From contig JABTTQ020002203.1 of assembly GCA_016081115.2 (NCBI GenBank), forward strand, positions 62,001 through 126,000: a DNA stretch of 64,000 nucleotides, given 5' to 3'. The translations under genes and the position numbers were made by a program. The stretch's first letter is position 1, and every line of letters starts with the position of its first letter. The notes below the pieces were generated by a model that ran no database searches, was not told the DNA's origin, and saw nothing but the letters and a program-made list of their open reading frames with translations. The stretch is from Rehmannia glutinosa (lineage: Eukaryota > Streptophyta > Magnoliopsida > Lamiales > Orobanchaceae). Positions 46,260-57,625 of the stretch are shown in pieces.

Positions 46260-47320
46260 TATCATAATCTTCTCTTTACGTTTTCTATTGTGATTGATTA
46301 CGGTAATAACCTATTTGGATTTATCATGATCTTCTCTCCGTCTCTCTCAATTTGTTTTTTTTTTCAAACCCTAACATTTTTCTCTTTCTACAGGATTCCC
46401 TGTGAAAATTCTCATCCAACAAATTTTGTATCCTAGAAAATTCTCTGGTATGTTTAGACATTTATCGATAATTTATCGTTTATGGACTGTTTTATATAAT
46501 TTTCCTGGAATAAATTAGTAAATTAAGGAAGCTCAGATGAGCGGCGCATGTGCTTAGGTGACTTTATGATTAACTATTTTAATATTCTTTTTACTGGTCC
46601 AAACTTTGTATATTTAGCATTAGTATATATATAGAGTTTTTTAATAATTAATTAATTGATGGGTAATCGTTTTTGTTAATTTGGTTGATTAAGAAGCTTC
46701 TATAGAATTGGCAATATTTTCTTACCTATCGCCTCATGTGATTCTTTGCTTGTGGCATGCAATTTCATGCTTTGGATATCTTTTTAACATGTTATGTGAA
46801 TCTCTTGCTTAAGATATGTTCGTGTATGCAAATATGTATGTATATGTGCATCTGACTCTTGATTGATATATCAATATTTTAATTTACTGAAGGTTGAATT
46901 TTGATCAACTCTGTTTCCTATCCCAAAAACTTGCTAGTTAGACTCCGTCAATTGTATGAACTGGAGTGTAATCATATGATCTAGCTTGTTAAATAAACTA
47001 AATAACCCCTTGCCACATGCAAAATAAAAAGTGAAGCTTCTAATCTCTCTAACTCAATGCAGAATAGCATTGGTGCCAAGTCAGTATTCATTTTTTAATT
47101 GTATAATATTGATTATGCATATTTTCAAATTATCAAGGCATTGAATTATATTGATTTGTTGTTTATAATCTTCTTGGGTAGGAACAAGCTTGATGTGAAC
47201 GAATTGGCTATTCGATTTCAGTGTGTACGACTCATCCCCTTTGCACGTAAAGGCATATGATTGTAAGTATTAAATTCATGTTGGATTCTTGGACCATTTG
47301 TTATTCATTTTGGTGAACTG
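46260..47320. other. Intron-like AT-rich sequence, no exon identified
   Basis: T-rich, intron-like sequence. A short open piece at about 47180-47265 (NKLDVNELAIRFQ) with AG before it could be an exon, but I do not recognise it. Confidence 0.3.
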
Positions 47321-47324
47321 GGAG

Positions 47325-47453
47325 GACTCAAGATCCCCTTTTAAGCTCTTGATGTGTAAAGTAACTGCTGGTTTGGTTTGGGTGGTGGATTGTTCAGATT
47401 TTAGAAGGCTGGATGATTGCAAATATGAATTAGATAATCTTCTCAAGGAAGAG
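47325..47453 (+). pseudogene. ARL2/TITAN5-like small GTPase exon fragment
   Basis: The frame reads VTAGLVWVVDCSDFRRLDD and CKYELDNLLKEE and stops at a proper donor (GAG|GTACAC, 47453/47454). This is the ARL2-type segment that follows the switch II region (GLVWVVDSSDxRRLDDCK in the family). Just upstream, GGGAGGACTCAAGA at about 47323 looks like a decayed version of the WDVGGQ switch II codons. ARL2 works in tubulin folding; plants call it TITAN5. Other exons, including the P-loop, were not found. Sits between the CACTA-type clusters, so probably a captured fragment. Confidence 0.65.
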
Positions 47454-47813
47454 GTACACTCTTTATTCCTTATTGTTTCTTTTGTAATAATTTGATGTAC
47501 GCACATCATCTTTTGGTGAAAGTGAGATGTCAAGTCCTTGAGATGCCATGGGGACTTGTGCACTTGATAGTTCTCAACAATTTTATTTAGTGTAGTGACA
47601 TGTTTACTTACCTTTTCCTGGATGCCATGTGTAGTCCTTTTTGTACTCTGTGTTATATGTCGATCTATTGCATTTGATATTTCAACAAGCTTGAACCTCC
47701 TTGTCTCTGTCCTAAATTTTTATACAAGCTCCATCTCCTTTTCAATGCAATCTTACTTATGGATTGACATGTATTTTGCATGTATTTTGGGCTTGATCTT
47801 AGCTAGAATGTGT

Positions 47814-48516
47814 TGATATGCATGCATTATATGAGTAAATAGGGTTTTATTCTGTTTTGTGGAATAGGATTACGCTTTTGCTCGTTTTGTAGGAATTTAT
47901 CGATAATTGTAGCATTTTGGCAACAATTCGAGCATTGCAATCGCCAACACTTGACTTGAAGTACGAAGTTTGGAGTCGAATCGAGAAGAAATCGGGACGA
48001 ACCGGGCAAAAACGGAAGAAAAAGGGCAAGTGCTAGTTGCTACTGGTGAGCACGGGCGGGCCGTGCTCAACCTATAAATCAAAGGCTTAAGGTTCGGCTA
48101 CCCACAAAGACGGGCGGCTGTGCCATCGCCACGGCCCGTGCCTCCTCTGACTCGAACAATCCATGCGGCAAAGACGGGTGGCGTGCCATACAGAGACGAC
48201 CCGTGCTCTTCTCTGAGGAAAAACAGAGTTTGATTCGTTTTCAACTAGGTTTCGACCCAAACGAAGTACAAATAGACACGGGCGGCCACAAAACAGAGGG
48301 ACGCTGATTTTTGCCCTAGAAAGCAGAGAAAAGCGAGTTTTCCACGAGAAAATTGGAGAGATCGATCAAGACCGCAACCACACACCTTCGAGGATTGAAA
48401 ATAGATCAAGAGATCGTCATCATCCCCGAGTTCACTCATTCCATAGTATCATTATTTTCAATTAGTTAGACATGAACTTTAATAATTTGTCTATGAATTA
48501 TTGGTTTTCTATGTCG
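47814..48516 (+). repeat. Outer solo LTR of an inverted nested pair, left part
   Basis: It starts TGATATGCATGC. The text TTGCTCGTTTTGTAGGAATT and the CACGGGC/GCCCGTG boxes (48050-48300) match the reverse complement of 48517-50178, so both belong to one LTR family. It breaks off at TATGTCG (48516), where the second LTR begins, and resumes at 50179. Confidence 0.7.
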
Positions 48517-50178
48517 TGTTCGCTTTATTTTTAGCTTCACCGCAAGTGTACGGTTTAGTTTATAGAATAGGGTAAGCAAGGTCGTATCCACAGAGACTAA
48601 TAAATTAATGTGCTAAGTATTGAACTAAGATAGTCTTATTTTTATTTAGACGATCATAATTGGATGATTGTTGTGGAGGTAAAGACTAGAATAACCACAA
48701 AAACACAAGATGAAAAATAATGGAATTATCAAGAGAATAAAACGGATTCCCGAGTTATGGTTTCGATTAATATTCCTCTTGTTGTCCGATTTAATCAAAG
48801 CCAAAGTTATTATCAATATACCTATAAGACGATCACCACGATATTTTATCCTCCCTCTCGAGATGCATATAAAACGTAGATTGAAATATCTTTGCTAGCA
48901 TCTCTACTCAACAATAGATATACAACTCCCAAAAGCACCAAAGATCAAATATCCACACAAATATCTACAAACCTCTCGATTCATGCAAATATTCATGTCA
49001 AGTACTCAAGATCTAATATTGAAACTTATCTCTCGAATTATGAATCAATATATCAAACAAGTTAAATCATTGATCAAGTGATAAAACAAGAATAAGCTCA
49101 AAGTACTCAAATAGGCTTCAAGACAATAACTTCAACTAAGATTAAAACATTCAATAAGAGTTCAATTAATCTACTTCCAAAACCCGGAAATCACAAGATG
49201 TTTAGCTACCCATTACAAATAAACAACTCATAGACAAATTGTTCATATTCATAAGAAGCTAAAATAAAAGATTAAAGCACAAAGAATGAGAAAACTTAGG
49301 GAAATGGATAATCTCTCGATTAATCTTCAATCCTCAAGCTCCGATTCAACCCGATTCTTCCCTTGATTCTTCCTTGATGAAATTGATGTGTTTCTTGTGT
49401 TCTTGGGTGTATTCCCAGCCTTTTCTCCCCCGGTGTGCGCCCAAGAAGTGGTATTTATACCCTTTTTAAGTCTTCAGTCAATTTGTTTGTCATTTTTGGA
49501 GTTTTTCGCAAGAACGCACGGGTCGTGCGCCCACGCACGGGTTACCCGTGCTCAAAGCCGTAGGAAAACATCCAGTCTGCAGCCCAGGGCGCACGGGTCG
49601 TGCGCCCACGCACGGGCTACCCGTGCGCCATCCCGTAGAAAACATCCGGTCTCGTAGGGCGCACGGGTCGTGCGCCCACGCACGGGGTTACCCGTGCGCC
49701 ACCCAAACGTCCAAATTTGTTTGCGGGGTCTTCATAAGAGTTGTAGCCCTCTCTTTTAGCTTTCCATAGCCACTTGAATCACCTTAATATCAATTTTGTA
49801 GAGAGAGTTATGGCCAAAATACTAAACCCTGCGAGTCTTTGGAAATTCCATACGCGTTTGGATGTTCCTTGAGATAAATCTCCTTGTTGTTTGATCATCC
49901 AAGCTTCTTTTGACACACGACTCATCACTATGACTCTAGAATCCATATAGTTGGCTTCCAATTGGGTGTAATCACTCGATTCTTGATGATTCTAGGTTGC
50001 AATGCTCGTATTTGTCACAAAATCACTCCAAATATCGTTAAATTCCTACAAAACGAGCAAAGCGTAATATCTTTCCCACAAAGAGCGAATATATACCATT
50101 TCATACACGTTATTGCATGTTTATAAACAATTATAGCCATAAATATGCCTAAAATACATGCAAAACTCACACCTATCA
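48517..50178 (-). repeat. Inner solo LTR, opposite orientation
   Basis: On the minus strand it starts TGATAGGTGTGAG (50178) and ends AAAAATAAAGCGAACA (48517), with TG...CA borders over 1662 bp. It contains three GC-rich tandem units (49516-49700) and a TATA-like GTATAAATACC at about 49450, and ends with CCGTACACTTGCGGT, typical of Tat/Athila-like Ty3/gypsy LTRs. The flanks share only TCG (48514-48516 and 50179-50181), so the TSD is partial. Confidence 0.7.
49516..49700. repeat. Three GC-rich palindromic tandem units
   Basis: About 70-76-bp units starting GCGCACGGGTCGTGCGCCCA, then CGCACGGGTTACCCGTGC. Each holds CACGGG/CCCGTG palindromes and ends with a GTAGAAAACATCC-like tail. GC content jumps far above the AT-rich context. 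ORFs at 49388 and 49548 are this repeat read through. Confidence 0.9.
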
Positions 50179-50889
50179 TCGGCTAAACACTTTGTGATTC
50201 CCGTGTTTGGGAGTAGGTTAATGAACACTTTTATTTGATGATTAATGATAATTTAAGTTGATGTTTACTTCATCTATTCAAGTATTTTGCTTTAATTCTT
50301 GTTTTACCAAAAGGCCATTGATTTAAACTTGTTTGATGTATTGATTCATAATTCTAACCGATGAGTTTCAATACAAGATCTTGAGTACTTGACACAAACA
50401 AATAGCTTGCATGATTGAGAAGTCTGTGAATATTTGTGAGACCTTATAATCTTTTGAACTTTTGAGAGTTGAATATCTCATGTTGAGTAGAGATGCTAGC
50501 ATAGATATTCCAATCAACGCTTTTACATACATCTCTCTCGAGATGGTAAATTACTTTTGTGATTGGTCTATAGAGAAGAATACGTTTAACTTTGGTTTGA
50601 TTAATCGATAATAAAAAAGGGATATTAATCGAAATCATAACCCAGGAATCTATTCATCCATTATTCTTCTTGATCTTTTAATCCAGCTCTTTGTTTTGTT
50701 TTTTTAGGATAAATTTCTGCTTTAGTTTATAAAACAATCCCTCTCAAGTTCGATAGTCTAAATAAAAATAAGACTATTATAATCCAGTAATTAGTACATT
50801 AATTTATTAGTCCTGTGGATTCGACCTTGCTAACCCTATTCTATAAAATGCACCGTACACTTGCGGTGAAGCTAAAAATAAGGCGAACA
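50179..50889 (+). repeat. Outer solo LTR of the inverted pair, right part
   Basis: Resumes the LTR started at 47814 (GGCTAAACACTTTGTGATTC). It ends GTACACTTGCGGTGAAGC and then GGCGAACA at 50889. It is the reverse complement of 48517-49215 over about 690 bp, which gives this region its large inverted repeat. Flanks TGTGT and CTTAT do not match, so no TSD is left. Confidence 0.7.
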
Positions 50890-51214
50890 CTTATATTACT
50901 TTTAAATCTCCATATGTACTCCAATGTATAGACACTTGATCCCAAAGTATTTACTAGTTGAGTTGGTCTGCAGTCAAACTTTTCTTTTGTTGTTAAAGTG
51001 ATAAGTATGTTGCATGACTTATGAAAAGTTGATGGTCCTGGAAATGAATTAAGGAAGCCTATGGAAAACTTTTTTCTTTCTGCATTCGTGTAATGCTGCC
51101 ATTGCCTTAACCTTTGTGTTGCATAAATGCTTAGTCTGCACTTGTATGTCAATTTGTAGCTTATACTTGACTCACAATCATTTACTAATCTTTTTTATAT
51201 TTGGTGATGTGCAG

Positions 51215-51593
51215 GTAAAAATTTTGAGAAAGTATGTGAATTGTGTCACATCACTCTTAATAAAGTTACAATCTTTGATGACAATGGCAATATCACTCCA
51301 GGAGGCGTAAGGATTGGTATGTAAAATCAGACCAAATGCAACTTAGGATCTATTAAGGTTCGGAATGGTGTATGCTGTTATTTTGTGTGCAGTAGTGATA
51401 ACTTTCTTATTATGTTCCCGCAGGTACACCTGCAATGACATCAAGAGGCTGTCTTGAGGCTGATTTTGAGGTTATGGCCGAAATTCTCCTTAGAGGTGCA
51501 CAGATTGCAAGTTTAGTGCAGAAAAAACATGGGAAACTGCCCAAATCTTTTCTCAATTTGCAATGCCGGGTTTTGATGGGTAATTTGGTTTAG
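51215..51593 (+). pseudogene. Serine hydroxymethyltransferase C-terminal fragment, two exons
   Basis: SHMT makes glycine and 5,10-methylene-tetrahydrofolate from serine. Exon A (51215-51316, after TGTGCAG) reads GKNFEKVCELCHITLNKVTI and ITPGGVRIG. A GT-AG intron (51317-51423) is followed by exon B (51424-51593): TPAMTSRGCLEADFEVMAEI, then GAQIASLVQKKHGKL. The phase is kept across the junction (RIG|TPAMTSRG). These are the conserved C-terminal SHMT blocks. The frame then ends early at 51591. The PLP-binding lysine region and all N-terminal exons are absent. With intron retained, this is a DNA-level capture, not a retrocopy. It lies inside the CACTA-like borders. Confidence 0.85.
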
Positions 51594-52039
51594 GGGTCTG
51601 ATCTCTGCAGACATAATACATTGCATTCACATTCAATTATTGTCTGACGGGCGTCGATGACTGTGGCCGGGTTTTTGTGCTTGCCAAAGATTGACCGAAT
51701 TGTAGATGCTTCATCACACTTGTTTTGCCTGTGGTACGCTGGCGCGTGCTATTGGTGGAAACGCTGGTTCGTCGCTAATGTTTTAAAACATTATAGGATG
51801 ACTGAATCTTGCTTTGCTTACTTTACTTCACAGGAACTTAGACAGTTTTGGTGGTGTTGACGATTATATATGTTTCTCTTCTTCTTTTCTTGTCTATTCA
51901 TATATTGTGTACATTTGGTTTCTAATTCAGAACACAATTAAGTAATTATATAATGTCAAAATTGCAGCTCTGTCTTTTATTTGGGTAAAGTATGATAGAT
52001 GAGCTACACCATTAATTATATACAAGCGTAAAAAATAAA
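51594..52039. other. Sequence after the SHMT fragment
   Basis: Higher GC for about 250 bp, perhaps 3' remains of the captured gene or of another fragment (open frame 51657-51860, unrecognised), then AT-rich. Confidence 0.3.
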
Positions 52040-52331
52040 AAATAAAAACGAGCTTTAGCGACGACAATAATTCTTGCGTATTAGCGACAACTCGTCACCA
52101 CAAATATTGTGGACACATCAAGTTGAAGAAAATGCGACGGACTACTTATTAGTGACAACAGATTGCTGCTAGTGCATTTGTGACAACAAAGTCATCAGAA
52201 ATAAAGTTTTTGCGTCAAAGTATTCGCAACAACTTACTTGCGACAACATGTTGACGCAAGAATATTTTTTGTGACGACTTTTAAGCTTTTGCGACGGCTT
52301 TTGTCACAAAAAAGTGTTTTTTACGGTAGTG
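52040..52331. mobile_element. CACTA element right end with subterminal repeats
   Basis: The sequence ends ...GTGTTTTTTACGGTAGTG, i.e. CACTACCGTAAAAAACAC read inward from 52331, the CACTA tip. Inside it are many GCGACGGC, TTGCGACAAC and GTGACGAC words in both directions, as in En/Spm subterminal regions. ATA follows as the possible 3-bp TSD, but the left partner could not be checked. Confidence 0.75.
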
Positions 52332-52850
52332 ATAAAATTGTCACTTGACAAAATTCGAACTCCAAAAGTTACAAAACTACATGACCAATTTTGAAACTTT
52401 CCCTTAAATAACTTAAACTAACCAAAATATGATGTCGGGGTTGAAGTTGTCAAGATTTTCCTGATCATAATTTTAAAGATAATTAAGAGGACGTCTCGAC
52501 CTGTTACACGAATATATTATTAGGGGACTTGACATGTTTCCACCTAAATTTTTACAGTCAAGTTACTCCATCTTCATGGTACAATAAGTAAAACACAACA
52601 ATTAAATTTACGAAAATTAAAGAACAATGAAAAGACTTATTAAAATGGAAGAGTAGGTGGATTATTTATAGTTGAACATTAGTGTATAAACTACGTGTAT
52701 TGTACTACACATGTTGGGATATATGCAATTTAATCTAAATTGAGAGTGCTGAAGTAATAAGTCTATTTCCCATCGTTATGTTGTTTTCCCCTTATCGTTT
52801 TTTCTAATGTTATGTACATATATATATATATATTGAGTACATATTCTGCG
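52332..52850. other. AT-rich spacer
   Basis: No gene or element border recognised. Confidence 0.3.
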
Positions 52851-52879
52851 AGAGAAGGGTTATAAAAATCGAATCTCAA

Positions 52880-53935
52880 ACCTCTTGTCTGAGCTTGAGA
52901 GTCTTAACCACTCAACAACTATCATATTCCCACATATCCATATAATTTGATATATCTAGTGAAAAGGTCTCTTGGGGGAGATCTTCTCAAAGTTCCAACC
53001 TCATCTTCAGCTAGCCTACAAAGGACTACCGGAGAGAACTCCGGCGTTAGCACTCCGACGATCAAGTTAGTTTTAAAGGAAAAAAGAGTGTATAGCAAGT
53101 GTGTATAAGAAAATATGAAAAAGACTGAATATATGGGAAGAAGATGATCCATTTTTACACATACCTCCTCCTTTTATACTCCCCTCCATTCGTCCTTGTT
53201 GTCCACGTGGAAGTCTCCAATTGGTTGTCAAAATTGGTGAAAGTCCGCTTTCGGGTATACCAAAAGAACAGTCACTTGATTATTTTTTCGGCGTCGATCT
53301 CCTAGGACGTTAAATACCTGTCAGGTTTACCTCAAAGAACAATTAATGCGAGCAGGTCGGGCCTGACCTCTAAGAACTCTTTGTCAGGTCTGCCTTAAAG
53401 GGATAATTATGCAAACAGGACGAACCTGACATCTAATAACTCTTGTATGGTCGACCTACCTTGATATTTGGTCCTGCCTACTATATTCTTATGCTCATTA
53501 AATACTTGTCAAGTTGACCGTATCTTTTAGTAACTATCCGTCAGGTCGGACGTATCAAAGAGTTACTCTTTCCAGGTCGGACGTATCTCTTAGTAACTAT
53601 CTGTCAGGCCGGGCATATCAAAGAGTTATACTCTGGTCAGGTCGACCAACCTCAATATTTGGGCCTACTTGCTTCCCTTTCACACTCATTAAATGCATGT
53701 CAGGTCGACCGCCTCCCTTAGTAACTATTCGTTAGGTCGATCATTATCAAAGAGCTATTTTAGTCAGCTCGATCATCTTGGTTCTTATTCGCTAGGTCAG
53801 CTCTCCCTTTTATATCCTTTTGCCAAGCTGGCTTTCGTTTTGCCTTCATTGTCTTTTTCAAATGGTTCTGTCTTTCTCTTTCTAGGGCGAGTCACTGTGT
53901 CTTCTTTAACTATGTTCCAAAGGAAAGGTCTCCTT
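52880..53935 (-). repeat. LTR-like sequence, minus strand, left part
   Basis: Read on the minus strand there is a TATA box in GAGTATAAAAGGAGG (near 53169-53180). About 110 nt further comes ACTTGATCGTCGGAGTGC, a phrase often seen in the transcribed part of plant gypsy LTRs. 53320-53780 is made of degenerate units with CAGGTCGGACGTATC and AGAGTTACT/TAGTAACTAT words. The 8-kb element inserted at 53935. The phrase AAAGGTCTCCTT before the break continues as TCCTTAACTACTC after it (61929), matching the tandem unit there. Confidence 0.5.
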
Positions 53936-56528
53936 TGTCACGCCCCAATTTACAAACCCAATAAAATAGAATAGCATCTAATAGGGTACAACCCAAATAT
54001 TCAAACTTAGGCTCATCAAGAGCTATTGTCTAAGTACGAACAACTAAAAATCATAAATACAGCGGAAGTCTATATATAATGACATACAATTATAGTAGAG
54101 TTGTAACTCACCTAACTATTACAAGATAAAATAGTTATATTGTTCAAGCGCTGACAAATAAGCCTGTCAATAGAAAACTGCTAGGTTCGGTCAATCCTGA
54201 TCTGGAAGCTTGATGCCAGCCTCATCGATCTCAAAATATTCGATATCTGAAAAGTTTTTAGGAAAATTGTGGGGGTGAGCTAAACGAGCTCAATGGGTTG
54301 GGGTAGAGGAATGCAATGTTTGTTTAATGAAAGATGAAGTGTTTCTTTTAGAAAAGTACTTAGTGTGTCTAAACTTATTTATGTATGCATGATAATGATG
54401 CACATAAGAATTATTTGCCGTGATGATCAAGAACATATTGCAATTCAATATTGAGATATTAATGTTTAATTCTATCAGTGATACAATGCACATTGGACAA
54501 CAGTTAGTCAAGTACGGTAAATATTTTTACTTTTCAAACGGTCAATAGATATCCCAATTTTTAAAACAAATAGTGGATATCTCATTTTAAAAACAAAGTA
54601 TAAACAGTTAATCAATTAGTTCGTCAGCCCGAAATAAGAAACGTAGGATCAGTGTTGATCGGACACTGACCCTGTCCGTTCTCCTTGTTGCTTCCAATAA
54701 TATTATGGCGAAGCCCCTGTCACCTTATCCCTCCCACTAGGCTCGCGTCTCTTTGGCCCAGGCTTTTGCCCCAGATCGTCATATTCATGAATATACCGTT
54801 CTACGACCCAAGTTCTGTCGCCGTCTCCGGCCCGACCCGAAAATGGGATTAGGCATATGGGTAGTCAAACAAGGACCACATGCAGCCTGTTCGATCCATT
54901 GTCCACCCTACCCACGCCTCAATAGACTCAAACAGTCAATATTTTGTCAAAGTGACATTTATTTGCCCCAAAGGCCGAAAGTCAATCGATTACAATAGTT
55001 AAAATGCAAGTTAATATAATCATGAATGATATATTTTATGTTTTCTTTTAATAAAGAAAATCATCTTGGAAGAAACACAATTATAATCATGGGACAATCT
55101 TATATTGTGAATTTCATGAAAATGATGTATATCGTGAAACTATGCAATTGCTTAATGTCATGAAGGTCATGAAATAACTAATGTCGTGAAATTTATAAAA
55201 TTACAAGCAATCCTTATTTTTCTTTAGAAAAATGATAATTTGCCCACCTTTGGTGAACGATCTCCTTAACAACGTGCATAAACAAGGTGTGAGATGCAAT
55301 TTCCTAGCTGCCATGCTCGACCTCATGTCCATTTTAGGAAGGTTTCTATTTTTGATGCTCCCAAACTTAAAACAGAACCATAAATAATAAAGATTAGCTT
55401 ATGGGTTTTTGAATAGGAAACTGATTAGGGATAAATATATATAATATTAATGAATAAAAAAACTAGTTAATTATATTTTAGTTAAACACGGAATAAGTCG
55501 ATCTAAATTGAACATATACACAGAGCCACATAACTGAAGTTAGTACTTTCTATCTAAATATATATGCTCGAGATTATAAATTCTTCATTATTTATATGAA
55601 ATCTAAATAAAATTAACGATCTAATTTCCTTGAACTAGGAAAAATTTAACCAAATTCAGGGATTTAACACAAGAGTTAATAATTTTACTAAATCCACCAT
55701 CAAACATTGAATCATATATCCTGAGCATATTTCCAAATCTTATTCTATGAATATAAGAATTGAACATACCCCCATATAGCAAGACAATCGAAACTAATAT
55801 CTACTGTTTATATCAAGTACTAATCTTCCTTTCTATTAGTAACATATAATTTTGTAATAAACTTCTCAGAGTTTTATCATCATTTTATTTCATCACATAT
55901 AAACTAGGTTCAAGGAATTTCCTGTATTCCGCCACATCCAAATTCTTAGTCAAGTAGTTTCTTGCATCTTTATTATCAAATTAGAAAAAGGAATAAATGA
56001 CTTGGGAGAATATTACCAATATGTCGTCTTTGTCCGCCAGCCGTCCTCTTCCCTTTACTTGTCTTTTCTTTTATTTTCTTTCTTCACATTTGTGATTAAT
56101 TTCCTTTTGTTTCTCTTTGTAATATATGCGTGTGTATGTGTGTCTCGTGTGAATGTGGTTAAAGTGACATATTGTTAGAAGATATATCCGATCTTATCAC
56201 CAAACAAATGAGGCGGTGAGGTATATTTTTATATAATATATATTGATGCCCAAGAAATTACACTTATACAATACTTAACTAATATATACATATATTTATA
56301 TAATTATATATCCTGGAAGGTAGGCAATAATGCACCCATATGATATAGATATCTACTAACTACACTTCTTAATATATATATATATATATATAATCATGTA
56401 AGATATGTATGTAGTTTGTTAGGTAATCAACATAATACGTATAGGCTAATTGAAACTAATAATTATACCTCAAGTACTTATCATTGTAATGCTTATACAT
56501 GTAGTTCGTCTAAATATGGGGTCTTACA
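53936..56528 (-). repeat. 3' LTR of the pol-less element
   Basis: From TGTCACGCCCCAATTTACAA to ATGGGGTCTTACA in plus coordinates. It carries about 52 bp (near 54490-54541) that the other LTR lacks, and a (TA)n run at about 56373-56391 that is longer in the other LTR. ORFs inside (e.g. 54753-54998) are not genes. Confidence 0.9.
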
Positions 56529-56540
56529 TTCTCTCCTCTT
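56529..56540 (-). other. Polypurine tract of the pol-less element
   Basis: AAGAGGAGAGAA on the minus strand immediately before the 3' LTR start TGTAAGACCCC. The next inward bases (AATTTGGGGACCAAATTCTT) are shared with the Tekay-type element at 19533-19552. Confidence 0.8.
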
Positions 56541-57139
56541 TAAAAGAATTTGGTCCCCAAATTCCTCCTTAAATATTTATAGGCAATTGTTGACCCTCAA
56601 AATTCTAATGATAAGTTTATACTTGAGGTCAGTCCATCTCTCGTTACTAATTATTAGTTGGGAATCGATAGGCGAGTTGTTAAGATATTGAAACTTTCCT
56701 ATCAACACCTCTTAAGTCGAGGTAACTAAACCCTTAAAGTATAATAACCCAAGTAATGACTATGCACAATAAGGATACCTACACCTTATTATAATATTTG
56801 TACATCATTGACATCGTCATCCATATACAATCCCAAAATGTCATTCATGTGTCTTTGTTATACTCAAAATAAATATTGCTTATCTAGATCGGTGGTTATA
56901 TATATCGTCATAATACTTTTACACATTTATTGTGCACATATACTACCTAATCGATTACACTTACAAAATTTCAAGTCATATTCTATTAAGAACTTAACCC
57001 GAATCGTCTCATCGCGATGTCTTTGCGTCATTCCTCATTTATCTTCTTCTCTTTCGCGCTTATTTATTCTCCAAGACCCTTTAGTGGTCATTGATTATTG
57101 TTTCTTATAGGGCAATCTCTCACGATCGATCATTGCCAC

Positions 57140-57625
57140 ATCTAAGGCATTTTCCCATTTTTTCCAACACTACGATGGTTCATGTCCTTTTATGTTACAA
57201 TAAGAACACAACATCATTGGTACCTCTGGTTTCTTTCCTTTTTCAACATCACCAATCATTTCGTGATTTATCTTTTGAATTTTCTTTCCACGTCCTGCTG
57301 CCTGGTTGGACGATGATGGTTTGAATCTATCACTCATCTTGTTCTGCTGCCTTTGATGTTCATTATCGTTTTGATCGAAAGTACCGCGAGGTTCCTCGGT
57401 CCGGACGCCCAAAGGATCACATGATTTCTTCTTCTCCTGGTATATAAGTGTTTGCAGTATATCAACTTGTTTCAGTAGCACAACTATATACTCTTTTTGT
57501 TGTTGGTTTAATTCTTCTGCTTGTTGCAGGTTTTGTGTCAACTGCTGGCTTTGCTGATACAAAATAGAGTTATCATGGTTTAACTCATCTACGAGGTTTT
57601 CCAAATGAAAAATATGATCTCGCAT
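57140..57625 (-). pseudogene. Gag-like ORF: coiled coil plus CCHC knuckle with in-frame stop
   Basis: The 151-codon frame starts MRDHIFHLENLVDELNHDNS. Gln/Leu heptads (QLTQNLQQAEELNQQQKEYI) predict a coiled coil over residues 1-65. A polar linker and a basic stretch (AAGRGKKIQKIN) follow, then CSYCNIKGHEPS. The next codon is TAG, after which TGT TGG AAA resumes, so the CX2CX4HX4C zinc knuckle is complete except for a stop just before its last Cys. Zinc knuckles of Gag package retroelement RNA. The capsid core usually between coiled coil and knuckle is missing. Either the stop is a mutation or base-call error, or the truncated protein is used. Same layout as the gag N-terminus at 22253-22894. 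Confidence 0.65.

Noticed and set aside
49388..49769. ORFs with repeated Gly-Arg-Ala-His text
   Set aside because: Read-through of the GC-rich palindromic units of the inner LTR.
47814..50889. Single Mutator-like element with 690-bp TIRs
   Set aside because: The arms are LTR 3' parts with typical TGATA/GCGAACA LTR borders, and the sequence left and right of the inner LTR forms one continuous LTR. There is no 9-10-bp TSD.
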